Source of the DNA: Chrysopogon serrulatus
Lineage: Eukaryota; Streptophyta; Magnoliopsida; Poales; Poaceae
Assembly (NCBI GenBank): GCA_015844335.1
Contig: JADLZL010005801.1
Span: 1-64,000, forward strand
DNA length: 64,000 bases
Direction: 5' to 3'
Below, piece by piece: positions 22,876 through 34,979 of this stretch. Under the pieces are notes generated by a model. It was not told the origin of the DNA, searched no databases, and saw only the letters and a list, made by a program, of their open reading frames with translations. Positions within the stretch are counted from its first letter, which is position 1; every line of letters begins with the position of its first letter. The position numbers and the translations under genes were made by a program.

Positions 22876-24319
22876 TGTTGACACCTCTTAATGTTATCTC
22901 TAGCAACGGCGCTAAAAGTGCTTGTAGGCAGAGCAACGCTACTAGAATGCCAAGTTGTCATCCCCAGCATAACACCAAGAGATATGATATTAAATCATGC
23001 CACCATTTAGGATATAGAAATAGTATCCGCAAGCGCACAGATCAAATACCATTGTAGCATTTTATCCGGAGTATTACCAGGTTGTCATTTATATTTTTTC
23101 AAAGGAAGGTCTATATGGCTCTCGTGTAAAGGTAGCGTGATAACCTAGAGTGTAATGGATAGGCATAACCATGTCCCCACTACTCAATGCAGAGGTAAGT
23201 CACAAGATAAATGATAAAGATAAGTATATAATCATCAGCGTAAACAGATAGAGACTCTTAGCTATATCATTAGGGTTACTAGCAGAATATCAAGAGATAT
23301 TCCTATGTTATTCCTAGCTATATGTCAATGCATATTATGGTTAGTGCAGTACACCTAGTAGTCATAGCTAAGGTTAGCATTACATCTATTCATAGTGGAC
23401 ATACTAGGGAAGTTTGAGAATATAGCACGCCATTCCATCGTACAAAAGTCCTACTGTGCCTATAAACGGGGTTTGGACTACATAGGACTCAACAGGATTG
23501 TCACACCCGCGATCTACCAACCCGGCTTATAGGGTGCATTCGCAGATAAACAACGTATAAGCACCATGCTTACACAATGTTCACCACTCACCCAATGATC
23601 AATTAGATGAGCGACATATGAACCTATGAATATAAGTAGATAAGTATTCATCATTTCAATTGTAGCAATCATATAACTATACAATGATAGAGAACAAAGG
23701 TGAGAGGAGGTGAGAACTATACTAAATCCAAGCTCTTGATGGCTCCAGAATCCAAGCCTTCGTTTGCCTCCCTCTAGTTCTAACTAGCTATCTAGACCCT
23801 AGCTAAGGAGCTCTGATTAGGGTTTCTAGCTGATGATCGGACTTCGAATGAGGAATGAATGAATGTGCCTTCCCCCTGGGGGGTCCTGCCCTCCTTTTAT
23901 AGCCCTGGACGATGATCGTGAGCCATCGGATCAAACTGACTTTGACATGCGGCTGAGATTGACCCTCAAAGGCGGTGGAGCGAACTGGGCGAAGCGGGCC
24001 GCGAGTGGGGCCGGGCCAGACCGGGCTGGTCAGCCTGCACCGGCCGGCGGGCCTGGGGGCCTCCGGGCCTCCGGCTCGGCGTGGTGCCTTCTCGTCTCTT
24101 CTAGAATGTTCCTGCGTTGCCGCGGTGTCCGATTTCCTGTTCTTTGTTCCGATAAGTTCCTGGGTTTGCGTCTTTTCCAGTTTGCACCTACAGAAATAGT
24201 GAAACACCAAAACTTGTAGAATTCTATTAGTGTAGCCCTATATCTACTTTGGTGATCGTATTTGCATCCTTTTCCATGGCTTGTTGACGGTTGAATTCGT
24301 ACAATAACAACCGTCATCA
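22876..24319 (-). repeat. 3' LTR of element A
   Basis: Its plus-strand start is TGTTGACACC and its end CCGTCATCA, giving TG-CA type termini on the minus strand. It aligns along its length with 39386-40876. It lacks a 69-bp block present at about 40134-40202 of the other copy, at a site flanked by the 9-bp repeat CTATGAATA. The minus-strand promoter GGGCTATAAAAGGAGGGC lies near 23890-23908. Confidence 0.93.
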
Positions 24320-24333
24320 ACTCCCCCAAGCTT
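24320..24333 (-). other. Polypurine tract of element A
   Basis: On the minus strand AAGCTTGGGGGAGT lies directly upstream of the 3' LTR, where plus-strand DNA synthesis would be primed. Confidence 0.8.
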
Positions 24334-24587
24334 AACCTTTGCTAGTCCCTTAGCAAAGAAAAACTCGAAAAAAGTTATTGTAAGATATACGTGTTTAAGC
24401 ATTGTAGCCATCTCGAGCAACTCCATAGAAGTATTTTTGCAAATCAGATTTAAATTCTCCTCCAAGTTATGCAATAAGCGAAAGTGACTTTCAAACTTAC
24501 CCATATTACCTTTGAATGTGGGGCTTATTAGCTCTTCCTTGGGTCTTGAGTACTTGACAGACAGAAAGATCTCATCTAAGCACTATG

Positions 24588-24958
24588 TGTGGGGGCTATA
24601 ACCCCCGGTACCCTCATCATGTTATATGGGCCGCGCCATCAGCGGACCGGCCCATGAGTTATGACAGTCATTGTAATCTAAATTAGTACCACCTCAGATA
24701 CTTTACTTGTAATCCTGCCCCTCCAGACTATATAAGGAGGGACAGGGGTACCCCCATAATCAACGCGAATACATCATAGAACACAGGATGTACGGTATTA
24801 CGTCGCACTGACGGCCGGAACCTGTATAAATCTTGTGTCTCTGTGCTTGTGTTTGGGTTACCATCTCGTTCTTGATCTCGCGCACCCCACCACCATCATC
24901 TCATCTACTACCTTGGGTAACCCCTTGGTAGGTCTGCCGACCGGATATATCGTCGACG
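24588..24958 (+). repeat. 5' LTR of element B
   Basis: 371 bp, starting TGTGGGGGCTATAACCCC and containing the promoter ACTATATAAGGAGGG near 24727. It carries TG/CA where the 3' copy has CG at most of the differing sites. Confidence 0.93.
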
Positions 24959-27335
24959 GTGGGCGCGCGAGTAGGGGTGTGCTCTTGATCCGTCGGCTGA
25001 ACAAGATGGCAGATTCGATCTTGGAGTCTCCTCGCGAGATGCAGGGGGTCATATTTCTCGTCGGCCCTCGTCGGCAACTCACCACATCCAATCGGCAAGC
25101 AATCAAGAACGCGGCCACGATCCAATCTCCAACTCGAGTCAAACTCGAGCACCCGCAGATTGCCACCGTCCCGGGATCCGGCGTCGCCGTTATTCTACTC
25201 GGGATGTGGCTTGATGCTTGTCGGCGTGCATCTAACGCCGAACACGCTGGCTTGCATATCTTACTCCGATCCGATCAGCAACAACGAACTCACGTGTGCA
25301 GGCATGCATGTACGTGCGCATGAGCATGACATCCAAAGCATGCACGGGATAACCTCCTTGTTTCCTCCATGATCCCACGCCTACACCTTCAATCAGAAAA
25401 AAAGGTAACGACGCCGCTACGCCGCCAGGATGGATCTCATCGCCATCGTCTCTGGGTTCGTGCCGCCGGCTGATCGATCTATGCCGCCGTACGGCGACTA
25501 CACCGTCGGCATGTCTCGCCGCGACACTGCGCCGCCGACCCGGCGTCCTACTACGACACCCGGAGGCTACCGACTACGTGACTATTCCGCCGACCACAAC
25601 AGATTGATCTATTAACGCCATCCACGCCGGCCCTCGCAGCATGATGATCGCTTCCGACCGGTCTCCACCCGATCGCCGACTTCTCCACTCGGCCGCCGAT
25701 TCCTCCGCTCAACCGCCGACTTCTTTCGCTCGGCCGCTGACTACTCCGATCGATCCGCCCACTAGTCCGCTTGGGCGTAAACTTCTCCGTTGGACATGCC
25801 GACCTCTCCACTCGGCCGGCGATTTCTCCACGCAACGCTTTGCTCGGCCGCCGATTTCTCCATGAAGCACGCCGACTTCTCCGTTCAAATTCGCCACTCG
25901 GTCGCCGACTTCTTTGCTTGACTCGCCAATCTCTCCATTCTATCACCAACTCTTTCGCTCCACCGGTCGCCATTTACTGCCGCATGCATGTACGAGCAAG
26001 ACAACCAAGCCAAAAGCGAACACGTCCATGTTCGCATGTGTTTCCGTCAACAAGCTAGCAAGGAGAAACACGTACGTGATCTACTTAACCACACGACCAG
26101 CGAAGTATGCATGTGCCAGCCACTCCGGTACTCCTGCACCATCGCCGATCGGGGAGTACTCGGGATCTCCACCGAGTCATCGACTACTCCATGAGATCAC
26201 CGACCTCTCGCTCGGCGCATCGACTCCTTTCCTCAAAGACGCTGACTACTCCACTCGGCGTGTCGACTACTCTACTCGGCCACAACGTCGACCCGTCTCC
26301 ACTGACAAGCTAAGTCATAATTTTAATATATTTCTGAATATTCTCCAATCTTTATATATCTCCACATATTTCTCCAACTATTTTATCGCCATATCAATTA
26401 ATTTTTACAATGATTTTTATCCGCCCGACCGGCCGCCCGACTACGCTTTTACTCGACTTACCCGTAAACGACCACGTCCTCGACCTTGACCTACACGTGC
26501 ATGCAGCTCCGCGCTCTACGTTACGGTCGGTCGGCCGGCGGTTTTCTTAGCGACTCTTGTGCTCCTACGGCGTACACGAGGCATGAGCTCCTCCGCGCTA
26601 TGGGGTATGAGATAGCCGGGGCTAGGTAACAAGATACAAAGCTACACTGCGGGGCACTACTCATATTTTCACCATTCGGGTTGCCGACCCAAATGCGTTC
26701 GATTTGCGTTATCCGAGGCGGCTCATTTCTGGCTTAATCGAAGACGTGCATGCAGCTCCCGCTCTGCGTTAAGGGTCGGTCGACAGGCGGCTCTTCGACG
26801 ACGCCTGTATCCCTACGCGTGCATACGGCTTCCACGCTAAGCGCTATGGGCTACGGACTAGTCGGAGCTGGTTACAATGCGATGAAGAACCAACTGGTCG
26901 TACTCCACTCACCAATAATTTTTCGCCAAAAACGAATATAATATCGCCGATATTATCAATTCTGGTTTACACCAATATTTATATTGATTTTTACATCATG
27001 TACTACCGATTCTCTATATTTATTGCGGGGGCCTGGTTTGGTCATCGAGCTTATTCTCTACGCTCGGGACCGGATCGATCTAGAAGGTCATCAAGATTAT
27101 CGCCAACCGGTGGTTACAACACACTGGTGCTCGGATTTCGCCAGCGACTAGTTGGTCGAACTACTCGCCGCTCGGATTTTATCGCCGACCAGTTGCTCCA
27201 AACATTCGACGCTCATCGCCACTTGCCGGTTGTCTCCGCTCGGTGCTCATCGCCGATCACCCCTCATCGCTTCGAGGCTCCTCGCCGATCACCGATCGCC
27301 CGGTCATCTCGCTCGAGACTCGTCGCCCGATCGCC

Positions 27336-27830
27336 GCTCATCTCCACTTTCGGCGCTCATTGCCGACCGCCACTCGCCGTTCATCTCCGCTCGGTGTTCG
27401 TCACCGAGCCGTCGCTACTCATCGCTCGTCTCCGCTCGAGACGCTTCATCGCCGATCGCCGCTCATCTCCACTCGGCGCTCATTGCCGACCGCCGCCACT
27501 TTCGCCGTTCATCTCCGCTCGGTGTTCGTCACCGACCGATCGCTACTCATCTTTCGTCTCCGCTCGAGACTCGTCGCCCGATCGCCGCTCATCTCCACTC
27601 GGCGCTCATTGCCGACCGCCACTCGCCGTTCATCTCCGCTCGGTGTTCGTCACCGTCGATCGCTGCTCATCGCTCGTCTCCGCTCGAGACTTCGTCGCCC
27701 GATCGCCCGCTCATCTCCACTCGGCGCTCATTGCCGACCGCCACTCGCCGTTCATCTCCGCTCGGTGTTCGTCACCGATCGATCGTACTGCTCATCGCTT
27801 CGTCTCCACTCGGTGCTCATCGTCGATTCG
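27336..27830 (+). repeat. Four-copy tandem array, about 124-bp unit
   Basis: Copies begin GCTCATCTCCACT at 27336, 27461, 27587 and 27709 (spacings 125, 126 and 122). Each continues through GGCGCTCATTGCCGACCGCC, TTCATCTCCGCTCGGTGTTC and CTCGTCTCCGCTCGAGAC. The long open frames across it arise because the unit lacks stop codons in several frames; they are not called as genes. Confidence 0.88.
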
Positions 27831-28547
27831 CCGCTCATCACCGCTTCGGGCGCTCGGCGCCACTCGCTGCTCACCATTCGTCTCCGCTCGCCGTTCGTCA
27901 TCGCTCGCCGTTCGTCATCGCTCGCCGCTCGTCACTCATCCTTTGTTCATACAAAAGTCGTTAGCTACGCTAGTGTACTATCAAGTTTCTCCATCTTTGT
28001 TCGGTTCGAGGTGCCGATCACGTGCGGCGCTTTGGGGGGTCTTGATATACACATGACAACTAAGCCGAGGGACCGATTTGTTTATTCGTCACGAATATTG
28101 GAAATCTTCTATTCTTTGACCTGCTACAAGATGCTTCGCTATCTTCCAAAGCAGGCTCGGGGACTCTGGTGTACACGTCACCTCACGGTGACTTGGCGGG
28201 TGTACACGTCTACGGACATAAAGAAATTTTAAATTTAATTTTGAGCCCCTTGCATCCTTCTTTGCAAGCCTTATCTCGAATGAGCCCGAGGTCGGCCGAC
28301 CAGTTCACGCTTGGACTCGTCGCCGACCAGCTTGCTCAAACTTCATCGCCGACCGGCTTGCTCAAACTTCATCGCCGACCGGCTTGCTCGGACTCCATCG
28401 CCCGACCGGTGCGCTCGACTCCATCGCCGACCAAAGCACGCTCTAGCTCCATCACCGATCAGTTCAAGCGGTTGGACTCTTCGCTCCGACCGCTTGGCTT
28501 CAGGTTTAGCGACATTGCTCAAAGGATACAAGACGCCGGGGACTAGG

Positions 28548-28911
28548 CGTGGGGGCTATAACCCCCGGTACCCTCATCATGTTATATGGGCCGCGCCATC
28601 GGCGGACCGGCCCATGAGTTATGACAGTCATTGTAATCTAAATTAGTACCACCTCGGATACTTTACTTGTAATCCCGCCCCTCCGGACTATATAAGGAGG
28701 GACAGGGGTACCCCCATAATCAACGAATACATCATAGAACACGGGATGTACGGTATTACGTCGCACCGACGGCCGGAACTGTATAAATCTTGTGTCTCGT
28801 GCTTGTGTTTGGGTTACCATCTCGTTCTTGATCTCGCGCACCCCACCACCATCATCTCATCTACTACCTTGGGTAACCCCTTGGTAGGCTGCCGACCAGA
28901 TATCGTCGACA
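28548..28911 (+). repeat. 3' LTR of element B
   Basis: 364 bp, aligned over its full length with 24588-24958. It differs by nine substitutions and five 1-2 bp gaps. It is followed by the CTATG target copy. Confidence 0.93.
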
Positions 28912-29224
28912 CTATGTCTCAAGCTCTTCGATCAACTATCATTCTGGAGTTTTTAGAGGTTTTCAAATAAAACTCAGAGCTTCCCATGTATGACACTCAA
29001 CTCCTCAATATATGTGGTATTTGTGGATTCTCACCAAGGCAGTGATGATGATTGCTTTTCTTTTCATCCTATAACTAAGGCTTATGTGGAGCTCATAGGT
29101 AAGGAGAAAATTGAAAGAGCAAACTTGCAATGTATATGTTGTAAAGTCAAATAATGGATTCATAGAGAAACAAGTCATACAGTCGAATCAAGATGTATAG
29201 GTGGATGGATATGGTAGATATATG

Positions 29225-30832
29225 TGTTGACGGTGGTTAACGTCAACTTTTATTAGAACTTTAGACACGAAAGGAAACATGAAAACACACTAGTCTAGGG
29301 TTTTAACTGACAATTTCCACGAGTTTTGCATATTCTATATTTTTCAGGGACTTTTTCAGAAAAGCTTAAAAGAGGGATAAAGTGCATATTAATCACGAAA
29401 CTTATCCGCCACGGAAAGATCACGATTGAGACGTGGGAAGACTCTAGAAGACACCTAAAACAACCGGGGGCCAGGAGGCTGCCAGGTGGGGCCGGCCGGC
29501 CCCCTGCTGCTAGGGTTTGCCTCCCCCTTCTGGAAGCTTCCTCCACCGCCTCTCTTGATGCATTTCGGCCATTGCTTAGGTCGGTTTGATCCTGCGGCGC
29601 ACGTCGATCCCACCGGGCTATAAATAAAGGGGCAGACCCCCCTCCCTTGGGGCATCAAGTCATTTGGAGATCAATTCATCAAGAGCCTTCTCTAGTTCAT
29701 CAGAGCCTCTCTAGTTCATAGCTTTAGCCTAGTTAGATTAGAAGTAGAAGAGTTCTAGTTCTTCACGGGATCAGGAGCCCACAGGCCTCTGCAGGAGCGC
29801 GGAGTTCGTATAGTTCTAGTACCTTTCTCTTATTGTATTCAATATTATGATTCGCATAATATTGTTCTTAATCTCTTATATATTCTTAATTGCAATAGTC
29901 ATTGTCTACTTTGATTATATGTCTAGGATAGTTGGCTTGATCTTATTGAATTCATGTAATTGCTCGTATAGCGTTTACCTAATTGATTGTTGGGTAGATG
30001 GTAGACAATATATAGACATGGTGTCTAGATATCTTGTTTATCTGCGAGTGCACCCTGACGTGCCGGGACGTGTGGTAGTCCGCGCAGGTGACAATTGGCG
30101 TTGGTTCCTCTGTAGTCCACCCTCCGCACGTAGGGACTAGCATGGGCACGGCCGAGAAGGAGGTGACCCTTGTGTCTTAATACCCTCATTAGTTGATGCC
30201 TCTTTACATGTGATCATGATGTAGGATTAACTTAACAATGATTGCTAGATGTATTTGCACTAATTAGAGTTATTCATTGATCTAGTTATTGAATTACCTT
30301 AGTATTTATTCCTGAGTTTATCCATTGACTAGCTATTACTATGACTAGAAGAGCTCTGATGTTTATCTATTTATGATGACTGATCATTATTTATCTTATA
30401 TCTTTTATCACGTGACTTATCCCTGTTATGAGTAGGATTCTAGTTATGGTTTATCGTTCACATTAATAGTATAAGTTATAGTTATAAGTCCTACATATAG
30501 ACCTTTCCAGTGGTATAAATATAAATCGACAACCTGGTAGAACTCTCTAGGTAAAATGCTACAACGGTATAATTATCTGTCCGCTTGCAGAACCTATTTA
30601 GTTTATATTCATATCTTTTATCTCTACCTAGTCATATTGAATACATCTAAATATATAGTTATTCCTTAGTACTATAATTGAGGGTGACAACTTAATTCAT
30701 GCTTAGGAATGTTAGTAATAAATGAGTGGCTAGTTGCTAATGACAAGTTAATTTAATACCGAGCATTTTTGGCACTGTTGCTAGAGGTAGGGTTTATCTC
30801 TATTTTTAGTAATGACGTTAGAAGTGTCAACA
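29225..30832 (+). mobile_element. Solo LTR (element C), plus orientation
   Basis: Starts TGTTGACGGTGGTTAACGTC and ends GAAGTGTCAACA. It is flanked by ATATG at 29220-29224 and 30833-30837. It contains a promoter-like GGGCTATAAATAAAGGGG near 29616. Its termini resemble those of element A (TGTTGACGG...GTCAACA), so it is a relative. There is no second LTR and no internal region, so it is best read as a solo LTR left by LTR-LTR recombination. Confidence 0.88.
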
Positions 30833-30960
30833 ATATGGTGGAACCTAATTCTACTCAGCTTCTTGAATACCTATCTCTCCTTTGGACTTTGAGAATGAGC
30901 TAGAGGTTATGAGCTATCTTTTTCTTTTTTTTCTTTTTCTCAAGGTGTCGGGCATCTAAG

Positions 30961-33900
30961 TGTAATGAGAACCGACCAATTTATAAAAGCATAAGTGAAA
31001 AATCACTCGCTAAGCAAGCAATTGTCACACTTAAGCCGTTATAAACCCGGTAGTCCGGAAATCTCGAAGGATTTCAAACCAAACATCATCAACCAAGATC
31101 GTATGGGTTTAGCGTCACCATTCGCATGTTACAACATTTCACAAATAGTTCAACAACATCAGAGTGCGGAAATAAAGTTATTACAAACCAAGTTCTTCAA
31201 ATCCAAATAGCGGAAACAAGATAGTTTTAAAAGCTCAACCCAACTCACACATTTCAGATAAATAAAGTGCCGTGCCACGTCTATCCTTCAAAAGCATGTT
31301 GGGGAGAATAGTAGAGATTGACCTTGCCCCTGTGTCTTCTAGTCCACGGGGAAAAAGACAAGTGGCGCAAGCACCGTGGAAGGTATGCCCGTCTGCACAA
31401 ACAACAAGCGGGGAAAAACCCCGAGTACAAGAAGGTACTCGCCTAGACTTACCCGTCTCGACTCAAAAGTAAAAGACTCCAAGGAGTATGACAGGCTTTA
31501 TCGGAGGTAGCTCGACTCATTTGCATAAAAGCGGTAGTAATATTTAAAGTGACAGCTCAGCTTAATCATTCCTATTTAAGCTAGGTAAGCACCTATACTA
31601 TTCATCATTATAGTATATTATTCATGATTAAGCAAGCAAGTAGTAACCGTAGCCATAAACATCAGCTTAACTCATCATCATCATTAACCATATTCCATAA
31701 GCATTACTACAATGTTGCAGCTCAAGTCAAGGTGTTCACCGCCCAGAACGATGGCGATTCGAATCGATTACTACCGAGCTCGGGGGGTATTCCTCACACA
31801 AACCACACTCACCCGCTAAAGTGAGCTACATGATCACCGTGGCACGTATCCAAAAAAACAAAGCGCGATCTCGCATGGAGCCACCGCACCCGGGGACCGC
31901 CCGACGCCTTTACCCGGCCAAGCTGGACCTCGGACTTACTCTTCGCGCCCTCGTGGTCCCCCATCCATCTCCAATACGGTGCGAACGGGTCGAGAACCGC
32001 CCGGATAGTGTTAGGCTTCGCGGTCGGAAGTGCTTATCCGGCCCGCCTAAATGTGAGGCATGCGTTCAATATGACTTGGGGTACAACAACGGATACGGTC
32101 CTTAATCGACACGCACGGAATCACTACGGTCCAACAACCCCATAAGACTCCGTCCGGTCTCCATTTATCATAACCGAACCATCAACCGGATGATATCAAC
32201 ATAAGCTTTTCCATCAATAGCAAGTAACCACCTATACTCGCGGATGACGAGGAAATCACCCGACTTCTACCGCCTAAGCAAGCTAAGCATATTACTCGCC
32301 CTAGACTAGCGGGGGTGTATCAAGGTGGGATAATCAATGGTAAAGCAAGGATATAATGCATCAACGGTGTCACACAACTCCTATACTTAATGCAACAATC
32401 ATAAAGCATAATTAGACTGTTAGAAAGCATAGGTAAGTAGATGCTCGGGGCTTGCCTTGCTCGAAGTCGACGACGCGGTGATTAGGGCACTCAGGCAGCT
32501 CTTCTTCGCCTTCTTCTTGCGGAACCTCCGGCCGAGGCTCCTCCGGATGATCCTGCTCGGTCTCTCGAATACGGGAGGTCCTCCTGCGAACCTTGTATGA
32601 TGCGATGCACATGCATAAGTACGATGAATGCATATACGTATGATGCTCATGAATGAAGATGATTAACAGATCATTTGACAGAGTAGGTGCATATCTCCTC
32701 TCTACTAATAATTTAGCTCATTTACTGAGTATGTGCATACCTCTTCTCTAAACACCTAGAGAAGTGCATAAAGAAGAGTGGTGTGTAGGCACACACACAC
32801 ATACACACATCACATGAATACAGAGAAATATCACTACTCATATCCAAACACCACATTTCAGTTACAATACAGCATTTCATGGCCAGCAAGTATTGCATAA
32901 TTAAAAGTGCACAAGAAGTAATATAGAACTCATTAAATCATTTAATTCCAATGCTTATCATTTCATGTGAATAAACAAGCTTGAACTGTGACCTCTGTCT
33001 AAACAGTTCAGAAAAATCTATAAAAATTACAGAAGCTACATTATGCTATAACAGAGCCATGATAAAATTTTCATCACATTTCATCAAGTATATCAGCTTA
33101 CACAAAAAGATTAAACAGCAGGACAGAATTGCACATTTAATAACTTTACACTATGAAAAGTGTCAAACAACAGATTTCATATTTTTATCTAGAACTTCTT
33201 AGCACAAGAACAGTCACCAAAAAATTACCAGGGCATAATTCCTTATAATTAATTTATTAAAAATCATACAAGAATCAGCCCAGAAATGAAATAAAATCAT
33301 ATTCCAATATTTTTGTATAGTAACTACATGAAATACATTTTTCACAAAAAGTACATCTCATAACAAGACTAACAAAACAGGAATCACATTTTTCAGAGCA
33401 TTCTACAATTTATTATGCATTTACTCAGATTTCAGCCATTTAAGCATTTAAATAAATCTATACAGGAAAATATCTCAAAAATTGCATCACATATTTTTTC
33501 CTAGATAGATCTATTCACCAGGAATTCAACAAAACAAGAATCATCAAATTTGGAGTTCATTTGCACCAGCTAAAATTTAAAAAGCATTTAAACTCATTTT
33601 TCTGAATTCAAATAAAGAAAAGGGCCGACGCCCTGTGGTTCATGGGCTCGGTCCGATGGACCGCGAGCCGCTGCCGGGCGGGGCCCCCTGGGTCAGCCGG
33701 GCCCGCGTGTCGGCCGGCCAGAGGTGGGCGGTCGTTGACCGCCGGCGGGCTCACGGCGGGCGGGCTAGCCGGCGAGGGCGAAGACCGTAGTGCTCCTCGC
33801 CGCAGTGGCGCACTCCGGTGCTGCGGTCGGCTTGCTTCGGGGCGAAAAGCTAAAAGGGCGGCAGGGAGTTATGGCGGCGGCGGCGCTGCGGCCGCGGCGG

Positions 33901-34974
33901 CCGGCCGGGCAGCTTCAGCGAAGCCCGGCCATGATAACGCGCCGCGACGGGTTTCGCGACCGCGTTGTTCGCGGCGCGGACGGGTGGAAAGGCGCTGGGC
34001 GGAGTTCGCCGGTCGCTGGAGCCGCAGCCCGGGCGACGGTGACGGCGCGGGAGTCCGCCAATCGCCTTTACCGGAGGTCGGCATGGCGGCGATTGAGGGT
34101 GGCGGAGTAGCGCGCTGGGGAGGCGGAAGCTCGTGCGGCTGGAGGCGGGGGCGCGCGGATGGCGGCAGCGGGAGCGCCGCCGCCAGCTGTGAGGCGCGGG
34201 CGGGCTCGGGCTGGTTGCCGGCCGCGCTGGGCGGAGGGAGAGCGAGAGCGAGAGAAAGGAGCGAGGAAGTAGAGGCGAGAATGGAGCGTGTGAGCGTTCC
34301 ATTTCGGGTTGTTGGTTGGCCGGTGGGGCCCGCTGTCGGTCGGAACCGGCGGCCCACCGGCGCGGGCGGCCAGCGACGTCGCGGCGCGCGGGCGAGCGCA
34401 TGCTGCGCCCGGTCGGCCACGGCGCAAGGCGATACAACGGGCACGGTGGGCGTCGTGGGCAAGCCCGGCCTGCCGGCTTTGCTGCCCCCTTTTTTTTTAA
34501 AAATTTTAAATCTGAAACAAACTCCAACCATTTGACAAATTTGCAAACATTTTCAAGAGGTGAGTCAAAAATAAAAGTTGTAGAGAAAATTGAGATGAAC
34601 AACTTTCATTTAAGGGTCAAGCTCCAAATCAAAACAGATTTTGAAATACAAATTCATTTTGAATTTAGGGCATAAAAAGGGATTTTCCATCTAAATTTCT
34701 TTTTTTTGCTCCAAAATGCTTCAAAACTTTTGCAATAAAATTTGTTAAACTATTTCAAAGTCTGGGCAAGTGAAACCAAACTTGATCAAGCAATTTGCAA
34801 AGCTAATTAATTAACAAAACAACACTCAAGCATTTAATTAAAATAAACAAAATGCAACACATGAAATGATGATGCATTTAGGGTTTGATGCTTGATGATG
34901 CTTATGCCATGATTAATGATGATCAAGTTAATCAATTAAGTGCCTAATGCATGCTTAACACCTGAGGTGTTACA
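30961..34974 (-). mobile_element. 4.0-kb solo LTR (element D)
   Basis: Flanked by CTAAG at 30956-30960 and 34975-34979. Plus-strand ends are TGTAATGAGAACC and GAGGTGTTACA, so the minus strand starts TGTAACACCTCAGG and ends ATTACA. No gag, pol, primer site or second LTR is seen within it. Long LTRs starting TGTAACACC occur in Tekay-type chromoviruses of grasses, which makes that assignment plausible but unproven. The GC-rich block 33630-34490 lies inside it and has long frames without any domain. Confidence 0.8.
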
Positions 34975-34979
34975 CTAAG

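Larger units (their letters stand above)
24588..28911 (+). mobile_element. Non-autonomous LTR retrotransposon (element B) nested in element A
   Basis: Two LTRs (24588-24958 and 28548-28911) differ by few bases. They are flanked by the 5-bp duplication CTATG at 24583-24587 and 28912-28916. The 3.6-kb interior has no gag or pol similarity. It contains compositional repeats rich in CTCCACTCGG, CGCCGATC and GCTCATCGCC, including a four-unit tandem array at about 27336-27830. The element resembles a large derivative without genes that moves using another element's proteins. The primer-binding site after the 5' LTR was not assigned. Confidence 0.93.

Noticed and set aside
27336..27830. A CRISPR-like or satellite-type repeat with spacers
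   Set aside because: The units are contiguous imperfect tandem copies inside a plant retroelement, with no unique spacers.
26998..28056. A 352-codon plus-strand open frame with repetitive Ser/Arg-rich protein
   Set aside because: It reads across the tandem array inside LTR element B. Several frames are open at once because the repeat unit lacks stops.
29225..30832. Element C as a complete LTR retrotransposon
   Set aside because: Only one LTR is present with matching flanking ATATG; there is no internal region, so a solo LTR explains it better.
33642..34535. A 297-codon Gly/Arg/Ala-rich open frame
   Set aside because: It lies inside the solo LTR D, has no domain, and is matched by equally long frames on the opposite strand.
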